Shown: positions 1-9,241, counted from the stretch's first letter. The stretch is 64,000 nucleotides of DNA from Levilactobacillus lindianensis (GCF_003946095.1 NZ_RHOD01000001.1:1-64000); one strand, 5' to 3'. Program-made: numbers and translations. The notes: generated by a model from the sequence alone, not told the origin.

Positions 1-41
1 GTGCTAGTGCGCCACGTTGAAAACGTGATAAAGTAGATGTA

Positions 42-113
42 CCCAAAGTAATCACTCCCTATATTGGTTGGAATTAGCTACTACCATTGTAAGTGATTGC
101 TTTGGGCTTTTTA
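42..113 (+). terminator. Rho-independent terminator of a gene left of the window
   Basis: The arms CCCAAAGTAATCACT and AGTGATTGCTTTGGG pair with one G-T wobble across a 35-base loop and are followed by a T run. The T run is on the + strand, so it probably ends a + strand transcript that starts outside the window. Confidence 0.6.
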
Positions 114-548
114 ATTTCTGTTCGGATTAATTATAGAATTTGCCTTGTCATAACAAATATTGTGTGTCGCACCAGATACCGAAACTAGATAAGCTGCCTC
201 TTCCTGCTCGTCAGTGTCTTTTTTGCCAACCACCCGATATTTAAAAGTACATTCAGGCTGAATTTTTTGATTCATCTGAAACATTCTATCAAAGTCATCA
301 TCCGATATGTTTTTGTTATTCTTGCTTGATAATAGTTTTTGACAAAGATCACGTTTTGCGGTCAAGGTCATTTGAACCTTCATGAATTTTACAAACGGAT
401 TTTTATCCGTCAACAGCTTCAGCCCAACCTTGCTATTTGCATGTCTATCCAGATTAACATCTTTTAATGGCAGATTAAAATCCCTCATCACTAAACCCGA
501 ATTAATCATATTCTCTCTGAATTCTGATAAACCTTTGACACGGCTCAT
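111..548 (-). CDS. Hypothetical protein, 145 aa
   Basis: I do not recognise this protein. It is charged and soluble, with no signal peptide or membrane segment, and is rich in Asn, Lys and Asp. The ATG start is preceded by a good ribosome site (AAAGGGAG, about 8 bases upstream), which supports real expression. It stands alone: on one side is the terminator at 42-113, on the other an AT-rich stretch leading to a 42-bp palindrome. Its AT-rich base use, unlike the GC-rich core genes further right, and its position beside IS remnants suggest accessory DNA. Confidence 0.55.
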   Translation of the reverse strand: MSRVKGLSEFRENMINSGLVMRDFNLPLKDVNLDRHANSKVGLKLLTDKNPFVKFMKVQMTLTAKRDLCQKLLSSKNNKNISDDDFDRMFQMNQKIQPECTFKYRVVGKKDTDEQEEAAYLVSVSGATHNICYDKANSIINPNRN

Positions 549-710
549 TTCAAATAGCTCCCTTTAACAATTACAAATCCCTGAAGTCCAATCAACCCGT
601 GTTGGAAAATACCAGGTTCAGATCTGATTAAAACCATAAATTTGTCTCCCTTCAAACTGATGACTTTATAATTAATAAAATAGCACATTTCAGTATTGGT
701 GTAAACCATT

Positions 711-752
711 CCACGATCATATTATATAACATGTTATATAATATGATCGTGG
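711..752. repeat. 42-bp perfect palindrome, AT-rich
   Basis: Two 21-base arms starting CCACGATCATATTATATAAC meet with no loop at ACATGT. It lies in a stretch with no convincing gene and is followed by a short T-rich run (AACACTTTTTTG). It could be a terminator, an operator or a cruciform-prone remnant of an element. Confidence 0.7.
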
Positions 753-1506
753 AACACTTTTTTGAATCATTTATATGTTTTGTCTGTGCATATATTAATC
801 TCAATAGTCTTCAAAAGACGGACTATGCCTGATATAACAACAATTATAAAACGGAAGGAAATGAATATACTGATTCTGTTATGTAAATTTCCGTTTAAAA
901 ACAATATATTATGATAGTGTGATTTTTTGCGATTCGCCTCTAAGAAAGCGCTTTAACAGCATTAAAAATATTTTTAAATCTTTAATTTAGGCGCAATTCC
1001 TTACCCAATAGGCGCTTTATAGGTTGACCATCACAAATAAAAACAATAACAAATGGTCTTGTTCCTCCGACCAGAATAAATGGCGGAATTGTCTCCAAGG
1101 TGTCTTATGCCGAAAGTTGTGTATTATTGAAATTTTGCCTAAAAATGGGCAATCCCGCGCCTACTGTCACATTACCAAAAAGGAATTAATCAAGTTCTTA
1201 GATGCAAATGATGCCGATCTACGATAATACGTTGGGGTTACCATTCGGATAAAATTCAGTTGAAACGAAAGCCCAAAAATTTTTCAGATGTACGTATAGC
1301 TTAAATTTTCAAGACTGAAAAACGTCTCTTTGGTAGTTAACGGCGATAGATAATTTATTGGCATCCTTTTTTCGTATAATCAAAACACACAGGCTCCCAT
1401 CTCTGGCCGGTGTCTCAAAATGCTGGTTTTGGTATGCCAACACCAAACTACATTTATTACTCTTTCTGTTTTTAAGCGACGTTAATATTACCACTTACCC
1501 TAACCG
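753..1506. other. AT-rich gap with no convincing gene
   Basis: Two short open frames (67 codons at 1024-1227 on +, 61 codons at 1309-1494 on -) lack clear ribosome sites and resemble nothing I know. AGAAAGCGCTTTAA at 943-956 looks like a catabolite-responsive (cre) sequence but has no obvious gene beside it. The area is most likely decayed mobile or accessory DNA. Confidence 0.4.
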
Positions 1507-1722
1507 CTAAAAGGGGTACTCATACTCTCTTACGCTTAATTTATCTACTGCTTGATCATATTTTTCTTGGTCCCTCATATACTTCGTGATTGTGACTTCA
1601 TTCAAATCTACAGCACTCACATAATATCCTGCTGACCAATAATGACAGTTTTCAAATTTATACTTTAGATTTGTATGTTGGTCGAACATCATCAACACAC
1701 CCTTACCTTTCAGGTATCCCAT
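1507..1722 (-). pseudogene. tnpA: IS200/IS605-family TnpA, C-terminal fragment
   Basis: Only the last 71 residues of a Y1 (HUH) transposase remain. The order GYLKGKG, then NCHYWSAGYYV, then KYMRDQ, then KLSVREYEYPF matches the C-terminal half of IS200-type TnpA, where the Tyr in KYMRDQ is the expected nucleophile. The N-terminal half with the HUH metal motif is missing: upstream, at 1723-1870, the sequence is unrelated and AT-rich. The protein cannot be active. It is evidence that single-strand-transposing elements have been in this genome, which matters for the palindromic repeats described elsewhere. Confidence 0.8.
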
Positions 1723-1870
1723 GAAGTTAGATTAATTTTGGTGGTATACTCACCAGCAAGTAATCATATCATATGACCTTCTAGGATCTTAACTCCTTTA
1801 TCCTGACACAATAATCAGATATCATTTTGTAAATCTCGTCGATATTGATTATAAACGTAAATTGCAAGAA

Positions 1871-3101
1871 CAAGTTAGCCAGTCGTTGAGGATAATCCCA
1901 GAACAGGCCGTTATCAAATAGAAGTTGTGGCGCTAGAGAGACTACTGGGCCATGCGGCGAACGCGCCGAGCTTCGGCCTCAAAGTTTTGCTGGGGTGTGC
2001 AGTAGCCCTGTTGTTTGCGAGGCAACTGATTCAAGCGGTCTTGCGTGGCCTGCACTTGACTAGGGCTAATGTCATCTAGGGACATGCCCTTAGGGAAGTC
2101 CTGGCGGATCATCCGGTTATGTGCCTCGTTGGTGCCACGGTCGCAGGACGTGTAAGGATGGGCGTAGAAGATCTCAGTTTCCGTCCCAGCAAAAGCAGTA
2201 TTTAAGGCGGTGAACTCGGGTCCGTTGTCTGCTGTGATGGTCTTGATGCAAGCTCCCCATTCGCGCTTGATTCCACGCAATGCATAGCTCACAGAGTCTG
2301 CATCTCGTCCTTCGATCAAGCGGAGAAGTTGGCAACGGGTCTTGCGCTCAATCAGAGTCAAGATGACGCTCTCCTTGCCATTGCGTTTACCGACAATGGT
2401 ATCCATCTCCCAGTGACCGAACTGCCTGCGTCGTTCAACGACCTTAGGCCGTTCCTCGATACTGCGGCCAGCCAGGCGCTTAGCCTTGGTGTGGTGCTGG
2501 TGAGAGGTCTTCCGCTTAGTCTTCTCCAACAGGTCGATATTTCGAATCTCTAGGCGTTGGTCGTCAATGTACTGGTACAAAGTCGAGGCACAAACAAGCT
2601 CTTCAGGAGTAAACAGCTTGTGTCGCTTGGCATAGCCGATTGAAGCATCCGGCGACCATTTGTCCTGCTTAGCTCGCTGTACGTACCAGGCTAAGAAGAC
2701 CTGTACACTGGCGAACTTGTCAGGACGATGGCAGCTCAAGCGTGCAGTCTCGTAACGTGCCTGAGCAGCCTCTGGTAGGTATTGTCGATGGTAGACGCGC
2801 TTGCCATTACTCTTCTTGACCTGATCTACTGTACCTCGCTTGATTTCATTATTAATGGTCTGCGGGCAGACGCCAATTTCAGCAGCAATCCAACGATTGG
2901 ACTTCCCAGCTTGGCGGAATCCGGCCACTTTTCCGCGCTCGAGTGATGTTAAGTGCTGACCTTTTTGGCGGTGTGTGCTATCCTGTTTCTGCATCAAGAC
3001 AACATCCTCTTCCATTGTTTGTGTAGGAACTTCAATGATACAGGATATCTGTTCTTGATGTTTTTTATTGTCCAAAAAATTTTGAGACAGTGGCTAACTT
3101 G
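1871..3101 (-). mobile_element. IS30-family insertion sequence, copy 1
   Basis: The transposase at 1942-2994 is bracketed by an 11-base inverted repeat: CAAGTTAGCCA at 1871-1881 and its complement at 3091-3101. This gives an element of about 1.23 kb, within the normal IS30 range. Inner terminal bases match only loosely, so the exact ends are inferred. I could not see a target duplication. Confidence 0.65.
1942..2994 (-). CDS. IS30-family transposase
   Basis: This is a DDE transposase that catalyses transfer of its own element. It has an N-terminal helix-turn-helix (HLTSLERGKVAGFRQAGKS then RWIAAEIGVCPQTINNEIKRG), typical of IS30. The catalytic core follows: GHWEMDTIVG (first Asp), TADNGPEF (second Asp) and RGTNEAHNRMIR (Glu), with the family signature around the Glu. 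The frame is open further upstream, but an ATG at 2994 preceded by GAGGAT is the likelier start, giving 350 residues. All three acidic residues are present and the frame is intact, so it may be functional. It belongs to a different subgroup from the neighbour at 3288-4274. Confidence 0.9.
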   Translation of the reverse strand: MQKQDSTHRQKGQHLTSLERGKVAGFRQAGKSNRWIAAEIGVCPQTINNEIKRGTVDQVKKSNGKRVYHRQYLPEAAQARYETARLSCHRPDKFASVQVFLAWYVQRAKQDKWSPDASIGYAKRHKLFTPEELVCASTLYQYIDDQRLEIRNIDLLEKTKRKTSHQHHTKAKRLAGRSIEERPKVVERRRQFGHWEMDTIVGKRNGKESVILTLIERKTRCQLLRLIEGRDADSVSYALRGIKREWGACIKTITADNGPEFTALNTAFAGTETEIFYAHPYTSCDRGTNEAHNRMIRQDFPKGMSLDDISPSQVQATQDRLNQLPRKQQGYCTPQQNFEAEARRVRRMAQ

Positions 3102-3186
3102 ATTCTAAAATGCGCGTATTGATTATAAATTATTTTTCTCATATACTTTGAAGTGAATACGATATGGTACTTGCATAACCACTTTG

Positions 3187-4288
3187 TGTGCGACGAATTT
3201 ACAATTGAAGTGCAACACTAATTGAATAAAAAGACCCATAGCGGGTACAATTACTTAACGACGAAGAAAAGCAAAGGAGTGCTCGCTATGGGCTATCACC
3301 ATCTTACTATAAAAGAACGAGAAAGTATTCTGGAATTATTGGCAAGGGATTTATCTATTCGGGGTGTAGCCTTACGGCTACATCGTTCACCAAGCACCAT
3401 ATCCAGAGAAATCCGCCGAATACCTAAGCATTATTCCCCCTCTGACGCCCAAAAATCTTATCATTCTAGGAGACATCACAGTCATAAACCAAGACTTCTA
3501 GATCAACTCCCAGAAGTGTGTGCTCAAGTAATCGAAATGATTTGTGAACATCATTGGTCTCCACAGCAAATCTCTCAGCGTCTAAAGTTAGAAAGCAAAG
3601 TGACGGTTAGTTACAATACAATCTATCGGCACATTGAAAATCACAATCTAAACTTACCATTCTCCTCACATGGAGATACAGGGATTCGACGGAAACTCAG
3701 ACACAAAGGTAGAAAGCGGCATCGTCCTGGAGACCGTAAACATCGTGAGCCCAAGGTGGATTACATCCCTATTCAAGAACGACCTAACTTCGTTAATAAT
3801 CGTACTAGAATTGGTGATTGGGAGATAAATACCATTCTTGGAAATGTCAGTGAATCTGTCTTAGTGAGTGCAGTTGAGCGATTAACTCGATACACTTTGA
3901 TTCAGAAAGCAAAACGTAAAGATAGTCAATCAGTGAACGAAGCTCTCACAACAATGTTTGATCAAATTCCTAGGGAATTTGTTCTTTCACTCACGACAGA
4001 CCATGGAACAGAATTTTTAAAACTATCGGAAATTCGTGAAGAACTTGGCGTTACCATTTATTGGCCAGATCCATATGCACCTCAACAACGGGGAACAAAT
4101 GAGAATACGAATGGTTTAATTCGAGAATACTTTCCCAAAAATAAAAGCCTAGAACCGCGGACAGAAAAGGAAATTAAGAGTTGCCAATGGCAACTCAACC
4201 ACCGTCCCAGAAAGGTTCTAGACTACCGTACCCCTGAAGAGGCATTATTTGATAAAGTGTTGCACTTGGTTTGACAATTCGTCGCACA
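3187..4288 (+). mobile_element. IS30-family insertion sequence, copy 2
   Basis: The ends at 3187-3218 and 4257-4288 are inverted repeats of about 32 bases that share TGTGCGACGAATT at the outside and AAGTGCAACAC at the inside, with a few mismatches between. The element is 1102 bp. The transposase stop codon lies inside the right repeat, as is usual for compact IS30 elements. It is only 85 bp from IS30 copy 1. Confidence 0.85.
3288..4274 (+). CDS. IS30-family transposase
   Basis: This is an intact DDE transposase of 328 residues, starting at the ATG of MGYHHLTIKERESI, which sits behind AAAGGAG; the frame is open upstream but lacks a ribosome site. The N-terminal helix-turn-helix is RGVALRLHRSPSTISREIRR. 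Catalytic motifs are GDWEINTILG (Asp in the first position of the IS30 pattern), TTDHGTEF (second Asp) and RGTNENTNGLIREYFPK (Glu). Low GC relative to the rest of the window suggests recent arrival. The frame and inverted repeats are complete, so it is probably mobile. Confidence 0.92.
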   Translation: MGYHHLTIKERESILELLARDLSIRGVALRLHRSPSTISREIRRIPKHYSPSDAQKSYHSRRHHSHKPRLLDQLPEVCAQVIEMICEHHWSPQQISQRLKLESKVTVSYNTIYRHIENHNLNLPFSSHGDTGIRRKLRHKGRKRHRPGDRKHREPKVDYIPIQERPNFVNNRTRIGDWEINTILGNVSESVLVSAVERLTRYTLIQKAKRKDSQSVNEALTTMFDQIPREFVLSLTTDHGTEFLKLSEIREELGVTIYWPDPYAPQQRGTNENTNGLIREYFPKNKSLEPRTEKEIKSCQWQLNHRPRKVLDYRTPEEALFDKVLHLV

Positions 4289-4424
4289 AAACTATTGCGT
4301 TTATTCGCCATTTAAAAAAAGTCCCCTTTCGATCTAACAATGTTGGCTTCGATACCTACATTCTAAATCTACTGGAGGGCTCTTGGGTGTGACCAAATTG
4401 CTCAACAAAGCTTAAAGGCATAAC
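4289..4424. other. Short spacer between IS30 copy 2 and the S-layer terminator
   Basis: About 135 bp with no gene. A short + strand open stretch near 4335-4390 might be a fragment of another transposase, but it is too short to assign. Confidence 0.3.
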
Positions 4425-4463
4425 AAAAAGGGCTCAACTCTAACGAGTTAAACCCTCTTTGTT
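4425..4463 (-). terminator. Terminator of the S-layer gene
   Basis: Read on the minus strand, GAGGGTTTAACTC pairs with GAGTTGAGCCC across a four-base loop and is followed by TTTTTG. It begins about 30 bases after the S-layer stop codon. Confidence 0.85.
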
Positions 4464-4493
4464 TATAACTAATAACGATTATTAATCGCTAAA

Positions 4494-5879
4494 TTACTTA
4501 GCCCAAATAGTACCGGCATCAGTTGAGCTGTTAGCGTCAGCTGGTGAAGTACCATTGATAGCATCTGATTGAGAGTAAACCAAGGTAGCTGTGTTACCAG
4601 TACCGTAGTTACCATCCTTAGCATCAACTAAAGTGTACTTGTAGTAAGTCTTGGTAGCAGTGTCACCAGTACCAGTAGTAATAGTTGGGGTGTAAAGAGT
4701 AGTAAGGTTGTTATCAGTAGCAAAAGCCTTCAACGTTGCTGAAGTAAATGCGGCACCATCAGCACCCTTAAAGCCAGCAGATAACTTAGGAACTACAACA
4801 GTAGTAGCTGAAGCGGTATCACCATCAGAGTAAACTGACAAGTCTGCCGTATCAGTTGCAGTTGAACTTGAGTTAGCCTTAACTAACTTAAGTGGAGTAG
4901 TTGCAGCAGTATTTTCAGTGACATTTAACTTAACAGTGTCACCAGTCTTAGCAGTCAACAAGGCAGCAGCATTAGCATTAGTAGCAGCATAAGTGTAACC
5001 ACTATTAGCTAAAGTCTTGTTAGCAACTTCAGCAGTAATTTGAGTGCTTAAAGCAGTACCAACAGGAGTACCAGCGGTAGTTGCAGCAGTAGTAGTACCA
5101 TCAGCATTCAAACCAGTAGCGATTTGTGATGCAACAGTCTTACCATCAGCGTTCACATATTCAACCTTAACATCAGTTGAATCGTTAAATGCTGCACTGT
5201 CATCAGTAGTAACGGCACCGGCGTAAATCCAGCCACTTACTGAAGGGTGTTCTGCATCTTGGACGTAGTAGTACAACGTGTTTTCACGAGTCTTAGTTTC
5301 TGCCTTAGTTACAGTTAAAGTATCCTTGGCGAATGGCTTAGTGTTAACGACACGCTTAGAAGCCTTGTGTTCAGTGTACTTAGGAGCAGTCCAAGTAACA
5401 TTGTGAGTACCTGGTGCCTTAAAGTAAACGCGCTTGCTGATGTTTGCATCAGTAGTGTTAGGAGTTACAGTGTCGGCCTTAACGATACCACGGCTGAATT
5501 CGCCAGCCTTTTTACCAGCGTAAACGTAACCACGGTACTTACCGTTCATAGAAACAACCTTGTAGTAAACGGCACCCTTGTTAGTGGTAGTCGTACGGTA
5601 TGCCCAGAAGTAGTCAGCTGACTTACCTGAGTTAGCCAACTTCTTCATAGTTGCCTTAGAAGCAACAACCTTGGCACCCTTAGTAGTACCTGGCTTAGTG
5701 AATAAAGCGTTAGTACCCGTTGATTCAACGTTAGTGTCATCTTTAGTGACAGTCAAATCGGTTTCGGCACCGGCTTTAGCGTATGACTTTGCAGATGCGT
5801 TAGTTGAAACGGCAGCTACAGAAGCAAAGCTAAGAGCAGCGAGTCCTAAATAAAGAGATTTCTTTAAACTGGATTGCAT
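4494..5879 (-). CDS. S-layer protein precursor, L. brevis Slp type
   Basis: A major cell-surface protein that forms a two-dimensional lattice outside the cell wall. The start [16 protein letters not shown] sits behind a perfect GGAGG; seven extra upstream codons are open but overlap the ribosome site. A Sec signal peptide ends at STNASA, giving a mature start of KSYAKAG. The N-terminal third (about residues 30-200) carries the Tyr/Lys-rich repeats ([38 protein letters not shown]) that bind cell-wall polymer in L. brevis SlpA. The C-terminal part is Thr/Ala-rich and lacks Cys, as expected for the self-assembling region. At 461 residues it is of usual length. Codon choice is strongly biased, as in very highly expressed genes. 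The resemblance is to SlpA/B/C as a group; I cannot say which. Confidence 0.93.
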   Translation of the reverse strand: MQSSLKKSLYLGLAALSFASVAAVSTNASAKSYAKAGAETDLTVTKDDTNVESTGTNALFTKPGTTKGAKVVASKATMKKLANSGKSADYFWAYRTTTTNKGAVYYKVVSMNGKYRGYVYAGKKAGEFSRGIVKADTVTPNTTDANISKRVYFKAPGTHNVTWTAPKYTEHKASKRVVNTKPFAKDTLTVTKAETKTRENTLYYYVQDAEHPSVSGWIYAGAVTTDDSAAFNDSTDVKVEYVNADGKTVASQIATGLNADGTTTAATTAGTPVGTALSTQITAEVANKTLANSGYTYAATNANAAALLTAKTGDTVKLNVTENTAATTPLKLVKANSSSTATDTADLSVYSDGDTASATTVVVPKLSAGFKGADGAAFTSATLKAFATDNNLTTLYTPTITTGTGDTATKTYYKYTLVDAKDGNYGTGNTATLVYSQSDAINGTSPADANSSTDAGTIWAK

Positions 5880-5927
5880 AATTTTTCTTCCTCCAAACAT
5901 AATATATGTAATTTATCAAGCAAGAAT

Positions 5928-5956
5928 AGTATAACTGAAGTTAGCGTATTTGTTAA
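5928..5956 (-). promoter_or_regulatory. Strong promoter of the S-layer gene
   Basis: On the minus strand TTAACA, a 17-base spacer and TATACT give a near-consensus sigma-A promoter. Transcription would start about 40 bases before the ATG. Additional promoters further upstream, as known for L. brevis slp genes, were not resolved. Confidence 0.75.
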
Positions 5957-6216
5957 GAATTATATTCCACAAATTGTTAACCGTCATTGGCTATCCCCTA
6001 ACTACGACATTGATTATAGACGGATAAGTCCCGTTTAACAAGGATTTGCCCTTCTTTGTCGTTGGAATGAAACAATAAGCCCCTCTTTGTAATGTTCTTG
6101 TCATCTAAGTTAAAGTTATCACACGTTATTAAAATATTAGTAACGCACTGGCTGATTCCATAACATATTTTGCATTTTTTTAAAGCTTAATGTGTCGTTA
6201 AGGAAAGTCACTTTAC

Positions 6217-6245
6217 TTGCAAAGACTGTCCCTCGGATATACACT
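6217..6245 (+). promoter_or_regulatory. Promoter of a short structured transcript
   Basis: TTGCAA, 17 bases, TACACT. It reads away from the S-layer gene into the short terminator-ended unit at 6252-6382. Confidence 0.6.
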
Positions 6246-6251
6246 GTGGTC

Positions 6252-6382
6252 AATTAAATGAAAGGGGGTGATGCTTTTTGGCAACTGGAAATAGTTACCT
6301 CAAAGTGATCGCTTCCGCGGAGAACGGAAGCAATTAACCACTTTAAGGTGAGCGTCGGCGGATTTATTCGCCGGCGCTTTTT
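6252..6382 (+). ncRNA. Short structured transcript, possible small RNA or decayed type I toxin mRNA
   Basis: The unit has a promoter (6217-6245), a strong ribosome-like site (AAAGGGGGTGATGC at 6261-6274) and a terminator (6352-6382, GCGTCGGCG pairing with CGCCGGCGC, then TTTTT). Between them a two-part hairpin forms: CCTCAAAGTG with CACTTTAAGG outside and GCTTCCG with CGGAAGC inside. Three tiny frames are possible: 16 codons from ATG 6258, 8 from GTG 6269 and 19 from TTG 6278. None has a membrane segment. The ribosome site and 3' layout remind me of holin-like or Fst-like toxin genes of lactobacilli, but the hydrophobic part is absent, so this may be a decayed copy or a regulatory RNA. Confidence 0.5.
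6352..6382 (+). terminator. Terminator of the short transcript
   Basis: GCGTCGGCG and CGCCGGCGC pair with one wobble around GATTTATT, followed by five T. Confidence 0.85.
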
Positions 6383-6389
6383 GCTTGCA

Positions 6390-6509
6390 GAGTGCGCAAG
6401 CAGGCGGTTAGCTGGCGAGCATTAACGTCGATAAGGTGATAATCCCGGGCTTGGATTATTGGCTTATCGGGGTTAAGCGGAGTCAGCTGCCTGCTGTAGC
6501 ACGTTTCGA
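6390..6509 (+). repeat. Family B structured repeat, copy B1
   Basis: Sense orientation is +. The outer arms GTGCGCAAGCAGGC and GCCTGCTGTAGCAC pair with a small mismatch. The invariant loop strands GAGCATTAACGTC and GGGGTTAAGCGGA face each other, and the tip is ATAATCCCGGGCTTGGATTAT. It follows the terminator at 6352-6382 and precedes the one at 6537-6566. Confidence 0.85.
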
Positions 6510-6536
6510 CCATAGAATATGAATGCCACCCCCTAA

Positions 6537-6566
6537 GACCTGAGAACACCCGCTCTCAGGCCTTTT
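6537..6566 (+). terminator. Terminator after family B copy B1
   Basis: CCTGAGA and TCTCAGG pair around ACACCCGC, then CCTTTTC. A C-rich stretch (GCCACCCCCTAAG) lies just upstream. Confidence 0.7.
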
Positions 6567-6915
6567 CTGATCTCAAGGATTAACACCTAGTCTTTCAAAG
6601 TACTCCCGATCCTCATTCCAACCGAAGCCACCCAACGTGAATTTCTTAAAACTGCTATCTAAGCCTCTTCCCATCCCCACCACCCATTCACCCAAATCTT
6701 CTCCCACAAGTGACTAAGCCACGCTCTAACCCCAAATAACAACGTCCCACTTACCACCCTCACCACTCAACCTCTTTCCTCCCCAAAAATTCACACAGAC
6801 AAAAACGACCGGCAATCTCCCACCCACCAACCTTCTCAGTGGGTAAACGGATCACCGAATCGTTTTATCTTTTCCTATAATAAGTCAATTCTCAAATTTC
6901 AACTCTTACCGACCA
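6567..6915. other. Strand-asymmetric, G-poor non-coding stretch
   Basis: No gene is visible. From about 6660 to 6830 the + strand is almost free of G and rich in C, so the minus strand has repeated GG and GGG tracts. It lies downstream of the aminotransferase and could be its 3' untranslated region. Confidence 0.5.
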
Positions 6916-8130
6916 CTAAACAACTGGCTTAGCCGCATGCAGGGCCGCCTTAATCTGGTCACCCAGTCGGTGCATCCCCTCGTCAATCGTCTCGGGAGCC
7001 AGACCGGTGAAGCTCAGCCGGAACCCGTTGCGGACATTGCGGTCCGGGTAGAAGTTCGTTGATGGCACGTAGCTGACGTGAGCCTGTGGAATAATCGTAT
7101 CGCTCAGGAGAGCGTCGGCATCGAGTTCTTCGGGTAAGGTCACCCAATCGAAGAACCCGCCATCTGGCCGCGTGAAGGTCGCCTCATCGGGGAAGTAGTC
7201 CTCGAGGGACTGAATCATGGCGGCACATTTCCGCTGGTAGTCGGCCTTTAAGATGTCGACGTGAGCGTCCAGGTCATTGGCCGTCAGGTAGGCGTCAATG
7301 GCCGCGTGGACGATGTTATTAGCCTCGAGGTCACTGGCCTGCCGCGCCCGCAAAATTGCCGTCAAGAGGCCACCATCGGCCACCATCCAGCCCGTCCGCA
7401 ACCCGGGCATCAGAATCTTCGACATGCTGGAGACGAAGATGACCCGGCCCTCGGTATCGAAGGCCTTCACGGCTGGCAGTGGTAGGTGTTCATACCCGAG
7501 GTCGCGGTAAGGCGAGTCCTCGAGAATCACGAAATCATACTTGTTGGCTAAGGCCACCAGCTGTTGGCGCTTAGCCACACTCATCGTAATCCCGGTCGGA
7601 TTGTGATAATCCGGCACGGTGTAGAGTAATTTGATATTAGGATGCTGCTTCAGAGTATCCTCCAACGCATTCAGGTCGATCCCATCATTTTGCAGGGGAA
7701 CGCCGTAATACGTCGGCGCATAGAGGTCAAAGGCGGCCAAGGCCCCCACATAGGATGGGGCTTCCACCACGACCTCATCGCCGGGATTCAGTAACGTCTT
7801 GGCCACCAATTCGAGCGCCTGTTGGCCCCCGACCGTTAAGACCACGTGATCCCGGGTCGTCTGAACCTGGCCCCATTTGCCAATCCGTCGGGCGAGCTGA
7901 TCGCGTAAATCGGCGTTCCCCTGCGACGTCTGATACTGAAACAGGTGTGCACCGTGATTGATCATCGCGGTGTCGAAGGCTGTGTGCATGGCCTGGACCG
8001 GGAAGAGGTCCTCATTAGGACTCCCAGCCGCAAAGGAGATGGCGCGTGGGTCATCGTCCTTGGGAAAGAGACCACTTAACGCCGACGGTACATCTGGATT
8101 AACGCGTTGTGCTAATAAGTCTTTCATCAT
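6916..8130 (-). CDS. PLP-dependent aminotransferase, class I fold (LysN/aromatic type)
   Basis: A cytoplasmic fold-type I aminotransferase of 404 residues that swaps an amino group between an amino acid and a 2-oxo acid; substrate cannot be read from sequence. Visible motifs include VGGQQALELVAK (cofactor phosphate region), PDYHNPTG (Asn and Tyr near the ring), EDSPYRDLGYE and SSMSKILMPGLRTGW with the Lys that binds PLP. The last and the N-terminal SFAAGSPNEDLFP point to the 2-aminoadipate/aromatic aminotransferase group. The start MMKDLLAQR is behind AAAGGG; about 48 further upstream codons are open but have no ribosome site. It is divergent from the LysR gene at 8333, about 200 bp away, which probably regulates it. 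Confidence 0.88.
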   Translation of the reverse strand: MMKDLLAQRVNPDVPSALSGLFPKDDDPRAISFAAGSPNEDLFPVQAMHTAFDTAMINHGAHLFQYQTSQGNADLRDQLARRIGKWGQVQTTRDHVVLTVGGQQALELVAKTLLNPGDEVVVEAPSYVGALAAFDLYAPTYYGVPLQNDGIDLNALEDTLKQHPNIKLLYTVPDYHNPTGITMSVAKRQQLVALANKYDFVILEDSPYRDLGYEHLPLPAVKAFDTEGRVIFVSSMSKILMPGLRTGWMVADGGLLTAILRARQASDLEANNIVHAAIDAYLTANDLDAHVDILKADYQRKCAAMIQSLEDYFPDEATFTRPDGGFFDWVTLPEELDADALLSDTIIPQAHVSYVPSTNFYPDRNVRNGFRLSFTGLAPETIDEGMHRLGDQIKAALHAAKPVV

Positions 8131-8332
8131 CGAGCTCACCCTTTCTAGTCGTGCCCGGCCCCAACCAGACACGCTGACTACCCCCTTGGGTGTGGAATGA
8201 TCCCAACACCCAATAAAAGCTTCCTGGCTTTCACAGAGTATGATAGAATACCGGTGACAGAAAAACGAGTTCAACTATCTCGAAATTGCGTGAATGTAAT
8301 TCATCTTAACCAATCGGAGGGGGTCACGCACG

Positions 8333-9241
8333 ATGTTACCATTTGCTTATCGGGTCTTTCAGACCATTGTTCAAGAACATACCTTTTACCGCGCGGCACA
8401 GACGCTCAATGTGACGCCGTCTGCGATCAGCCACTCAGTCAACCAGCTGGAGAAGGAATTGGGTTTTCCACTCTTCATCCGGAATCGTTCCGGGGTGGAG
8501 CTTACCACGGACGGACAGAGCGTCCTGCCCCTGATTCAGGCAATCATCAATGCCGAGGATCGGCTCCAACAGGCCGCGGCCAATATCCACGGCTTAAATG
8601 CCGGGTCGGTGCGGATCGGGGCATTCTCCTCGGTCTGCATTAACTGGCTGCCGCCGATCATCCGCCAGTTCCGCCAGGACTACCCGCAGATCGCCATCAA
8701 CGTCGAACAAGCCGGCTTCGGCAAGATTGCGGCGGACGTCAAGACGGGACGACTGGATCTCGGGCTGTCGGCCTTGCCCGTCGCCGAGAAGCTCACGGTC
8801 CTGCCGCTGGTACGCGACGAAATCTACTGCATCACGTCCAGTGACTTCGTCCCCGCTAACCGCACGACGGTGACGGCGGCCGACCTGGTCGACCAGAACT
8901 TCATCCTCCAACGCGGCGACTACGACAAGGACACCAAGGCCGCGTTGGACCACTACCAGATTCGACCGAACGCCCTGCGCTTCTCGATCGACGACCAGTC
9001 CATTCTGGCGATGGTCGAGGCCGGCATGGGCATGGGGATCTTGCCCGAACTGGCGCTGGAACGCGTGACCGGGAACGTCAACGTCTACCCGTTCGACAAG
9101 CAGTTCTACCGGACCATCTGTCTGGTGGTCAATGCCGAACAGGCCAAAGCGCCGTCGACGGCCAAGCTGTTGCGAGCCATTACCGATTATGTAGAGGCAA
9201 CCTACCCAGATAAGGTCTTGACGCATAGCGCTGGCAAATAA
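8333..9241 (+). CDS. LysR-family transcriptional regulator
   Basis: A 302-residue regulator. The N-terminal winged helix-turn-helix (residues about 1-60: FYRAAQTLNVTPSAISHSVNQLEKELGFPLFIR) binds DNA, and the rest is the effector-binding domain with the usual GxxRIG start. The start follows GGAGGGGG. Divergent placement from the aminotransferase is the classic LysR arrangement, so an amino acid or keto acid linked to that enzyme is the likely inducer. GC content is high at third codon positions. Part of the antisense strand is open by chance, which I reject as coding. Confidence 0.92.
   Translation: MLPFAYRVFQTIVQEHTFYRAAQTLNVTPSAISHSVNQLEKELGFPLFIRNRSGVELTTDGQSVLPLIQAIINAEDRLQQAAANIHGLNAGSVRIGAFSSVCINWLPPIIRQFRQDYPQIAINVEQAGFGKIAADVKTGRLDLGLSALPVAEKLTVLPLVRDEIYCITSSDFVPANRTTVTAADLVDQNFILQRGDYDKDTKAALDHYQIRPNALRFSIDDQSILAMVEAGMGMGILPELALERVTGNVNVYPFDKQFYRTICLVVNAEQAKAPSTAKLLRAITDYVEATYPDKVLTHSAGK

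Noticed and set aside
8594-9226. 210-codon minus-strand frame inside the LysR gene
   Set aside because: It is the antisense of a GC-rich, clearly conserved LysR gene and has no ribosome site or domain.
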